Source: Quercus robur (lineage: Eukaryota > Streptophyta > Magnoliopsida > Fagales > Fagaceae). From it: a stretch of 64,000 nucleotides of DNA. Both the position numbers and the translations under genes were made by a program. Shown piece by piece: positions 54,675-64,000 of the stretch. A model generated the notes under the pieces. It was not told the DNA's origin. It did not search any database and saw only the letters and a program-made list of their open reading frames with translations. Location: positions 29,310,790-29,374,789 of the forward strand of contig NC_065541.1 of assembly GCF_932294415.1 (NCBI RefSeq), written 5' to 3'. Positions within the stretch are counted from its first letter, which is position 1; each line of letters starts with the position of its first letter.

Positions 54675-57600
54675 TTATTTCCGCTTATCATTCAACTCAC
54701 GGGCTGTCTGTAGCTGTTCATCCAACGAGATTTGTGTTTCATCATACATACCTGAAGATTCAATACTAGAAACCATTTCAGGCTGGCTATCCCCTAATGT
54801 TGGAACCAACTCTTCACAGGACAGCTTCGAAAATTGGTCCTGCAAACTACTTCCTTGGTTTTCACCTAGTTGCCCATTCTTGACTTCTGTTATCCTGTTG
54901 TCCAATTCAGCACCATCTTCATTAGTGCCACAGTTTGCATTAGACTTCTTTGCAGACAGAATGATTCCCATCTTAGCACCATCTTTACATTCCTCCAAAT
55001 TCCCACCCACAAGTCTGATTTCCATTTCAGCACCAACTTCAACTGCGAAGCAGATTTCATCAGATTGTTGTAAAGACACGATCCCCATTTCAGCACCAAC
55101 TTCTAATTCCTGTAAATTGTTGCCTTCAACAAGTCTGTACTCTGTTTCAGTACCAACTTCGACAGTGCAGCAGGTTGCATTAGATTGTTGTAAAGACTCG
55201 ATCCCCATTTCGGCACCAACTTTTAATTCCTGCAAATTGTTGCCTTCAACAATTCTATACTCCGTTTCGGCACCAACTTCAATGGTGCAGCAGGTTGCAT
55301 CAGATTGCTGTACAGACTCAATCTCTGTTTCAGCACCAACTTTTAACTCCTGCAAACTGTCGCCTTCCACAAGTCTGTTCTCCGTTTCAGCACCAACTTC
55401 AACAGTGCAGCAGGTTGCATCAGATTGCTGTACAGACACGATTGCTGTTTCAGCACCAACTTTTAATTCCTCCAAATTGTTGCCTTCCACAAATCTGTTC
55501 CAGGTTGCATCAGATTGCTGTATAGACTCAATCTCTGTTTCAGCACCAACTTTGAATTCCTGCAAACTGTTGCCTTCGACAAATCTATTCTCCATTTCAA
55601 CACCAACTTTGACAGTGCAGCAGGTTGCATCAGATTGCTGTACAGACTCAATCTCTGTTTCAGCACCAACTTTTAAATCCTGCAAATTGTTGCCTTCCAC
55701 AAGTCTGATTTTAGTTTCAGCACCAACTAGGTTAGCACAAGAGTTTCCCTCAGACTGCTGTACAGAGTCCATCATAGGCTCACCTCCAGAATGAATACCA
55801 AGTTTAGCTGATTCTTTCATTCCTATTGACGATATATCTACTTGTCCTGTATCACCATCATCGATTGCCATTTTACCATCAGCTTCAAATTCGTGCAAAT
55901 TCTTTCCATTGGTTATTTCGATTATCAATTTAGCACCAACTTGGTTAGTGCCAGAACTTCCATCAGATTGCTGTAGGAACTCTGCCATGGGCTTTCCTTT
56001 GGAACAAGTATCTACTTTTGTTGATTCCTCTGTTCGTAAAGGCGATTTATCACCTGGTCCTTCATCACCCAAGAATTAAATTAAACTCTCAAAAAATTTA
56101 AATGCCAACATGAATGAAGTAATACAAAGAGAAGAGGAAACACTCACCAGAATGTCCATCTGCCTTTTGATTTTCGCACAAGGGTTTTTTGAGCAAAACT
56201 GTTCCAGGAAAAACCATCAAGTTGATCTTATTCAGACTTTTCTTTTCATTGTCTTCCAATGGTATGAAGCCAAAACCCTCTGTCCATGTGTCCACTAAAT
56301 TCGGAATGGCAGATATCACAAGCTTTTCCACCTTGAAAGATGCTAGCATCTAGAGAACCATGCCGCCACGGACAAACAATATCACAAAGAAGCAAATAGG
56401 AAAACTCGATATGAAGAAAATGTGTGGGAATACTGAACTTTAAATTGATCTCTGATCTACATTCTATACAATGACTGGAGTTTTAGTTCTGAAAGTTTAT
56501 ACCTTGTGCAGAAAACTAAAGATGGTATGTTCTACTCATAGGTTGTAGCAGAATATAGTGGAATCTGGAAATATAAAACTACAAAAGTTCACTCCCATAA
56601 GCTATGGAGATCTCTTACCAAGAAAAATAAAAGGGGAAGAAGAAAGAAAGGGGATGAGGGGTTGGGGAAGAGAGAGAGAGAAGGGAGGGGGGAGCAACAC
56701 AGATGGCCTCAACTTTTTAAATATATTAGGAAACTGTGTCTTATTTTTTTTGTCCTTATCTTATTAGGAAACTTTGTAAGGTACTCATAAGGCAGTCGAG
56801 AAACAAAATGCTGTTTAAAACTTAAAAGGAAGTATTAAAATATCTTCTTCATGGAAAAGAAGAAAAAAGATTCATAACTTAATACCATCAAGAACCATAA
56901 AGTTCAAGATCACTTACCAAAAAAAAAAAAAGAGCCACAGTTCAAATAAATATTTGGGATGTGCAAACCTCATCCCAAGTAATATTTGGGCAATCGATAA
57001 AAGCCAGTTACTACCAAAACTGTCCAATATATTCACAGTAAAGAACAAATTTTTACCTCTTCAATAGCAGTCACAAGGCGTCGACACATTCCCTGGCGGC
57101 GGTATTGACTGCAAGTTGCAATAAGAGGCATCTCTGCAACTGTAGTTCCATGGACCCTGTAAATAGATAAAGGTCAGGAAAAACCAACAGTAAACTGGAA
57201 GCAAACAGGCACCCTCCAAAAAACTAAAATTTCAAAAGTTGAAAATTCATAATATAATGGACTTTCACTTAAGGAAGAATTGAAAACAGAAAAGAACATG
57301 GGAAGAATTCTAGAATTTCATCTATCTATACATCATGGGAAACTGCAATAGCATATCCTCAAATATCATGTTATCAGGAAGAAAGATAATTCAAAACATT
57401 CTTTCAGTAGACAGTCTAGCAGTGAATAATATATTTTTAAAATAAACAGATAGCAAAAGAAATATGTCAGAAGCATTAAACATTAATAACTACTAATCAT
57501 ATCAAAGGGTGTGAATAATAATACATTAAGGGTGTGATTGATGATCGAAGCATATGGAAAGATTCCATTACATCTTTTTTCAAGAATTTTAAAAAAATAA

Positions 57601-60600
57601 ATAAGGACTACTATCAGCTAAACTAAACCAATGTTAATAGTAATAGATGCCATTTACATATAAAATGATTGCTTTCTTTGTATTCTAAGTCAATAGCATA
57701 TTGTTCAGCAAAATAAAATAATAATAAAAGCCAATAGCATATTGTTACTCAGGATCTTCATGGGACAATGTTTACATATAGCAAAATGTCTCAGTTATAT
57801 GATCTAGAAAATCCACTTACAAGGGCATATATATTCATACTACCTGATGGATGCTACAGAAATTAGCACATCATCTTTCTCTAGGACCACTGAGTAAAAT
57901 CCATGAAAATTTAGACGTGCAAAATCTGACCTGAAGATCACAGAGAAAAAACAACTATTAAAATACGTTGTTTAAGTCAAAATTATATTCTCTAACACCC
58001 GAATTCAATAAATCATGAAACACCTCTTCTGCCCAGCATTCTTGTAGGAGCCTCCTCCGCCCAAAAGCCAGCCAGAGAAGAAAGAAAAATATGATAACAA
58101 GTCTGATGAATGATGAAGGAAGATGGCACATGGATGAACCAAAAATAGCAGAGATGGCAGTAACCTATGTTCAGGAGAATTACACTAGTTCGAATTCCAA
58201 CAAAATAGACAAGTCCGTTGGAGTAGTTAGCGAAGTGGTTACAACAGTCATGAGCACTAGAAGTACAATGATTTGAGTATATGAGGTATTTAACTGAGAT
58301 GGACAGAATCAGAGGGAGGGACCAAATTGACAATGATATCAAACATTAAGATTGACCGTACAAAAATTAAAACGTTAAGGACCGAATTGACAACAACCTC
58401 AAACTAAAGGTGATCAAAGTGTAATTTGCCCTAAAATTATTGTATTACCATGCAGAAACCATAACAAGGGCAGAAAGGAGCAGCAGAGAAATGGAAAGAA
58501 AAATAAAATAAAATAATAATAATAATAATAATATGAAGAGACAAAAAAACTGAAAATTAGACTATTCAAGTCACTCACCCCCAATTGTACAAAACATGGG
58601 GTATCATGTCTATCCCTGTTCTTGGATCCACCATGGAAAGAAAGCATTCCTCCATGATAGAAAGAGCAACAGCTAATCTTGAATTGCATTCTGCCTTAAG
58701 TGCAAAACGCTGGGCAGAATGCACCTTCTGATCATCATGTATGCATCTAAGAAGCATCCATGAAAAACCATCAGCAACATGATTGATGAGCCCAACACGA
58801 GACTGAAGACCTGAATAAACCTGCACATACCAGTGAATTCTTAAAAATTTAATATTATTTAGACTAATAAAATGACTAAATTATATGAAATTACTGTTAC
58901 TGGATGGAAGAAAAGAGATCCATAGGCACAAAGCAATCTCCTAAGTAGATTTACCACAGTAGCCACATAAAATTAAGCAGTCATGCACAGCATTAGTGCA
59001 TTAACTTATCTCCTTCTAGTGGAAGAAACAACTCATTTCCAAAAGATAGTTATATCTCTTTTGGGTTTGAACACAGCAGGAAACTGAAGTCAAAGATAAG
59101 GGCATCTTTCACTAATGCAGGAAAACTCATAGGAAAATTGTCAAACTTCCTCCCTTTCTAAGTCAATAGAGAAGTTCATTTCTTTCGATGAAAAAAAAAA
59201 TTGATAGAGAATAAAAGGCACATGGGGCAAGGGCACAAGGAAATATGTAAGAAGAAGGAATTATACTGCTTTCAGGATACTATTAAAGTTTATACACAGT
59301 TACCTTTGGGTAAATGTAATAAATATGGTAAAAACGTCACAACTACAACAAGAATTATAAAACACACAAATTGCAAGCAGAAACAAACTAATAAGAATTA
59401 TCTTTCTGACAATCATAGTCACTCAAATTTTTGCAACTGCTCATTAAAAGTAAACAAAGACACAATAAATCTCCCTAATAAAAGAAGACAACGTCATGCT
59501 TCTAGATACTATTAAATAAGAGAATCAATATTTTCAAATGTTTGCCTACCTAGCATTAAAAAAAATTAATAATAATTTCAGGATGATGATTCAACCAGTC
59601 ACAATAGGAGGATTGGACATAAAAGTATGAACAAGTATGAACATACGTTTTATGAGGAAAAGAATAACTGTAACTCATAGCCAATCCTTACCTCACCAGC
59701 AACACTAACATACCAGTGAAGATAATTAATTCTTTCATTTGTTAAATTCGACAGATCATTTAGAAGGAAAAATTTAGAGTCTAGAAAACATAGTAAGGTA
59801 CCACTTGACAGCTTCCACCACAAAACCAAATATCCGATACTGCTCCTTCATATCTACCTTTTCTTTTCATGCATGCCTCATGATCTGTTCACCAAATTAT
59901 GCTGATCAGTAAACTAGACATCAAAATCACTGCAAAGCATCATGAACAAAACATATTCTATGTGTAAAAGTAGCAACTGATTATCTATATATAAAAAGTA
60001 TAATTATCAGGTATCTTAGAAACCATATTCCCAAGAAGCACCATGGAAAAAACATTGTCTGAATGTAAAAGTGCAACTCATTGTCTATCTATGAAAACTA
60101 TGTTTATCACATATATTACGCAAACATATATCCAGGAAAAGCAATATGGATAAAGCATGACTGAAAGGCTAAAACTGCAACCACTCTACAGGATCCTTAA
60201 TATAAAACTGAGATAGCAGAGGCAAGTTCCTAGTGGTTTTAATTATATCACAAACACTTGCTTACTTCAAGGACAATGCACAAACTTATCTACCTTCACC
60301 CCATGGAAGCAAATTGAACTTCATTACATGCAGATGACACTAGAAAAAATGTGTATTTGTTAGTTCACTAGCAATGAATATATTAAAACCATATTAAAAT
60401 ATTCTAGTAGTATATTGTCTAGAACAATGCATATATTAAAACCAAATTAAAAACATCATAGTACCTATATTGTCCAGAACAATGCATGTATTAAAACCAA
60501 ATTAAAAATTTTAAAAAAAAAAAAAAAAAAAATCTAGTACCTAAATTGTCTAGAATGGAAATTATATTAGCATCTGAATTTGCTGCTTCACAGACAAGCT

Positions 60601-63600
60601 AAGGTTGATATGTTGATAGTTGTCAGTTGTTTTTATTTCCCCCTATTTTAAAGACATAATACTTATTAAAAAAAACTACCCAATATGCCAATCCAGATGT
60701 TTAAGTAAATATGTGAAATAGAGGTCATATTATGAGTTATTTACCCATATAAAAAATTCAAACCATCCACATAATTTGAAACATCTTTCTTCATAAAATA
60801 AAATAAAAAATTTCTCGAGCTATTAACAGTTTTGGAACAGTTTTAGCTACAAGGAGAGTAACTGATCTAGAACTGGGGTGAGGGGGAATTACATTTATGC
60901 TCGCACTGTGAACATTTTAATGCATCAGAAGAACTTGAAGCCTCTTTATCATTAACCAATTCCCCACATATCCGACAGGTGCAATTCGGGCAGTACCAGC
61001 TGCCTTCAGGCAGCTCCTGAAGTACAAAGGCAAAATTAGGTCATTCACTTAGTGAAAGTATGGAGAAAAACCTACAACTCTTAAAGAATCATATTCAATA
61101 CAAATCTTTATAAAAGGGAAAACTGTAAGGCAATTATAGAAACAAGACGCCTTATTTTTGGAACCAAAAGAAAAGGAAAACATTCAGAAAGAATAGAGTG
61201 AATAAATAGATATCATCAGCTTTCTCCGAATGCAAGAAAATAATCTGATACTAGCCAAATGCATAATGTAAAGATATCACGCGTTCCAGAGAAACACAAA
61301 TAAACAGTGCCAAAATGCACGTTGGCGGAAAATAAATTCTTTCCCAAGATAAGTAACAGGAATTCAAGTTTATATGCACTAAAAAAGGAACATATATATA
61401 TCACACTAATTTATTTTGATAAGCAAATGTTATATATGTAAGGACCAAATAGTATCCATCAATTGGAGATCATAATAAGGATAATGGCCAAAATCTGTCT
61501 GTATGGATCAATGTTTCAAAGTTCAATTACTCAATTAGACACATATCATTGTCATGAAGAACAGCCTTTTAGCAAAAATGATAGAGACCAATCCAAAATA
61601 AAAATCACCACAAAAGTGGAGTTCTTTTTTATTCCATAGTACTAAACACACAACAATGTTCAGATACACAATACGTAAGACTTTAAACTGTTGGACCATA
61701 TAAATACAAAAATCACCTAGAGGTAATAATGAAAATTGATCTACAAACTTACCCCAGGGGGAGGAAAGGAAAATGAATAATAAGCACCTCAAAAACAATA
61801 AGTCTGCACAAAAAGAGTGCAGAAATAGAAATTACGACATCATATAACATATCTTAGTGATCCAAATGGTCCCAATGCACATGGAGGAGTAGCCTTCCAA
61901 ATACTAGTCCCTAAAACAATGAAACTTTCCATTGCCAACACTCCAGTAATAGAATAAAAAAATTTGGCATGACACGTACAGGATACAGAACTAATCAATA
62001 AATTTAATAAGAGAAAATTTGCATGCCTTATTCAATTATAAACCCAAAAACAAAACAAAACTTTCATATTAGAACTTCCTAGTTTGATGAACTGATGCTA
62101 TTATCTACCAGATAGTCAAATAATAAGATCATTCCTTTTCAGTTCTGATTAATAAGAGCATTCACATTGGTGGAAAGCTATTTTAGCACCCAAAACACTA
62201 AAAAGCATGCTACATTGATGGTACTAAAGTTAAAATTTTTAGCACCCAAGCTACAGGAAACTGCCATCAATACCAGTTCACAGTAGCTGAAAGGTAACTA
62301 TTTTTTATTCCTTCTCCTTCTCTCTCTGTTTACAGTTTACACCGACTCTCGCCTCTCTCTTTCATTCTCTCACTTCTCCCTCTCTCTGTCATCTTCTCCT
62401 CTCTCTCAACCGGACTTAGCCAAGACCCATGGCCGAAGCTCTCGTCCTTCTCTATCTCTTTATTATTATTTTTGATTTATTTTGTTTTATCTATGGCTGA
62501 AAATCTCTCTCTTTCCTATTGTTTGTTTGGTTACTGGTTGATTTTGTTAGGGTTTGGAGATTTGGGTTTGGGTTTGAAAGGTGGGATTTTGTGGTGGTGT
62601 TTGGTTTTATTTTGGCTTGGGGCCATGGTGGTGGTTAGGTTGCTGTTTTTAGGTTGAGTTGATTTTGGTGTTGGGTGGGTTTCAGTTTGTGTGGTGGCTG
62701 GTGGGTGGATATCCATTTGATGATCAGACGAAGTGAGAGAGAGAGAGAGGGGGGGAGAGAAGAATAAATAAATGAATAGTGTTTAACTTAGATATAAAAA
62801 TAAGAGATGGGATGTTGAGTGAGTTGCGAAATGGTGAATTAAAATAGATAAAGTAGCTAATTTGGGTGCTAAAAGCTAAATTTTTTAGTATCAGCGACGT
62901 GAATGCTCTAATATTTTAACGGTTTTTCAATTGTCATTGCAGCTTGAATTATAGAATATGCCATTACTTACAAAGAAATCTTATATTTTTAAAGAATTAT
63001 AGAATATGCCACTACTTACAAAGATATCTTATATTTTTTAAGGGTGAGAAAATTAGTCAAGAAAATAAAATATCTGAGGTTATGTTTAGTAACAGTTTTT
63101 GTTTTCTATTTTCAAAAACTTGTTTTTGGAAATATAAAGAAAAAAAAATTCTTGTATTTTTGAAATCAAAAACATGTTTGGTTAGTTGAAATTAAATAAA
63201 AAAAAAAAAAATTTTGAAGAAAAAAAAATACTAAAATATATTGTTACTAGGATTTAATCTCTAATGCTAACTCATTTAAATGAGACAGATTCATTAAATT
63301 AAATATGTGTTTTCATTAACTTTTGAAAATTAGAAACTAAAAACAGTATTTTTCATATTTTCAGTTTCCTTCACAAATTAAGTTTTGAAAACATTTTTTG
63401 TTTTCTGTCCATTTTGGATTGCCAAACGTGTTTTTTTAGTCTTAAAAATAGAAAATTGTTTTTGGTAACAGAAAATAAGGGGAAAAAAAAGTTACCAAAC
63501 ATACCCTAAAATTTTATACTTGGTTTAGATTTTTCATAATAAATTATTTTATTTGGATCAAGTTGGTAGAACCATGGAGGTCTAAGAAGCATATATATTT

Positions 63601-64000
63601 GCATGAAAGAGGAGAGGAACAGGACAAGAAGCAGATGGATAAAAGCAAACCAGCATAAACCTACAATTCTAGCAAAAGACAAACCTGTGTAGACAGACAA
63701 GCCTGATGAAAAGTAGAGGGACAGTTATCACAGCATATCAACTCGCCACCATCACCACACAGCCCACATGAATCATCATTTTGATCGTCCGGATCAACTT
63801 GTACCAGCCGGATCCCACTTTTTCTGATCTTGTATTCGGCAGACCAGGCTTGAAGATGGCATAATGTGAAGGGCTTGCCAGACTCCATGAAAAGATTCAA
63901 GCAGGGCCGGTTCAGTTTGAACCCTGCATGGATCTTGAACTCAGAAATTGTAAGCACCTTACTGCAACACTTACAAATAATGCCATCCCTGGAAACCAGA
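54675..64000 (-). CDS. PHD-finger and GNAT acetyltransferase protein (IDM1/ROS4-like), N-terminus outside the window
   Basis: Nuclear chromatin protein. IDM1 in Arabidopsis binds histone H3, acetylates it and helps recruit DNA demethylases; orthology here is unproven. Exons by my model: 64000-63685, 61016-60893, 59884-59802, 58820-58579, 57930-57844, 57156-57057, 56349-56148 and 56059-54675. In order they encode a Tify-binding-like domain ([20 protein letters not shown]), a PHD finger ([20 protein letters not shown], then WYCPNCTC in the next exon) and a second zinc finger ([29 protein letters not shown]). The GNAT fold follows ([20 protein letters not shown]; acetyl-CoA loop [45 protein letters not shown]), then a 461-residue acidic repeat tail. 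The first seven exons join in frame with GT-AG borders. The last acceptor is uncertain: AG at 56060-56061 keeps the frame, but the sequence just upstream looks like a damaged older site. Confidence 0.85.
55030..55745 (-). repeat. 120-bp (40-residue) tandem repeat in the last exon of the IDM1-like gene
   Basis: About six units in frame, with the word gcaccaac recurring at 55091, 55211, 55331, 55451, 55541 and 55661. Spacing is 120 bp except one shortened 90-bp unit. Each unit reads [20 protein letters not shown], then [19 protein letters not shown]. More diverged units flank it to about 54930 and 56000. The frame is kept in all units, so the tail is probably translated. Confidence 0.9.
60371..60550. 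repeat. About 70-bp repeat, three copies, in an IDM1-like intron
   Basis: The words aatgcatatattaaaaccaa and tattgtctagaacaatgca recur at roughly 60377, 60425 and 60480, with an A run near 60510-60531. A looser duplication of about 110 bp lies at 59960-60170 in the same intron. Confidence 0.55.
62156..62908. mobile_element. PIF/Harbinger-like element in an intron of the IDM1-like gene
   Basis: The inverted ends gagcattcacattgg and gacgtgaatgctc are flanked by TAA on both sides (62153-62155 and 62909-62911). Sub-terminal ttttagcaccc words match the element at 46389-47461. The interior has CT-rich and GT-rich tracts. It has no transposase. It is 753 bp long and lies between the exons at 61016 and 63685. 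Confidence 0.7.
63077..63506. mobile_element. Short TIR element in the same intron, about 430 bp
   Basis: The ends ggttatgtttagtaac and gttaccaaacataccc are inverted repeats. Inside, ttctattttcaaaaa pairs with tttttag...aaaatagaaaa. TGA on the left and TAA on the right may be a mutated TAA target duplication. A truncated relative begins at about 42896. Confidence 0.55.

Noticed and set aside
54634..55794. 386-codon plus-strand ORF rich in Ser, Cys and Thr repeats
   Set aside because: It is the complement of the repeat-encoding last exon of the IDM1-like gene. Its openness follows from the stop-free 120-bp repeat, and the minus frame joins correctly to upstream exons.
58320..58440. Possible MULE terminal repeat in an IDM1-like intron (aaggaccgaattgacaac)
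   Set aside because: Only one end was seen, with no partner or target duplication.

Overview
The window looks like a nuclear chromosome segment of a woody dicot. The DNA is AT-rich, the genes are widely spaced and have many introns, and most of the rest is nested transposable elements. Several short repeats (for example 3236-3733 and 53085-53410) resemble families I associate with Fagaceae such as oak or chestnut. That placement is a guess; plant, eudicot and nuclear are secure. I found no rRNA, tRNA, CRISPR array or bacterial-type operon.

Only two host genes are supported, both on the minus strand. (1) At 11846-18878 there is a complete seven-exon GT31 beta-1,3-galactosyltransferase (354 aa by my splice model). 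One of its introns uses a GC-AG splice site, and a 3.8-kb intron contains two truncated LINEs. (2) At 54675-64000 lie the last eight exons of a PHD-finger plus GNAT-acetyltransferase protein of the IDM1/ROS4-like type, a family tied to active DNA demethylation. Its start lies beyond the right edge. Its last exon encodes an acidic tail built from a 120-bp (40-residue) tandem repeat. A third, dead gene piece is a ribosomal protein L26 fragment carried inside a Mutator-like transposon.

Transposon layout from left to right: a Gypsy LTR region (1-1440); small TIR elements and LTR-like repeats (3236-10252); LINE pieces inside the galactosyltransferase intron; and a LINE-type element on the plus strand (20770-30855) split inside its RNase H region by a 9-kb Tat-type Gypsy element on the minus strand (21439-30398). 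The Tat element carries, on the opposite strand, a spliced gene with its own TATA box, 5' UTR intron and coiled-coil protein. A second Tat-type element (32013-36150) has lost all of pol, keeps a large 78-bp tandem array, and is interrupted in gag by a roughly 1.1-kb LTR-like insertion. A probable Helitron follows (36151-42225). Next come a decayed Gypsy remnant whose right LTR is split by a 1,630-bp solo LTR with perfect target duplication (43946-45575), PIF/Harbinger-like elements with TAA/TTA target sites, a Pack-MULE with a 9-bp target duplication (48004-50531), and a broken Copia element (50545 to about 54310).

Most protein-coding TE parts are dead. The Tat element has lost RT, integrase and protease catalytic residues, and the Copia pol is full of stops. 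The most interesting items are the independently promoted antisense gene in the Tat element, the hairpin-bearing and long-unit tandem arrays in Tat-type 3' regions, the L26-carrying Pack-MULE, and the repeat-expanded tail of the IDM1-like gene.
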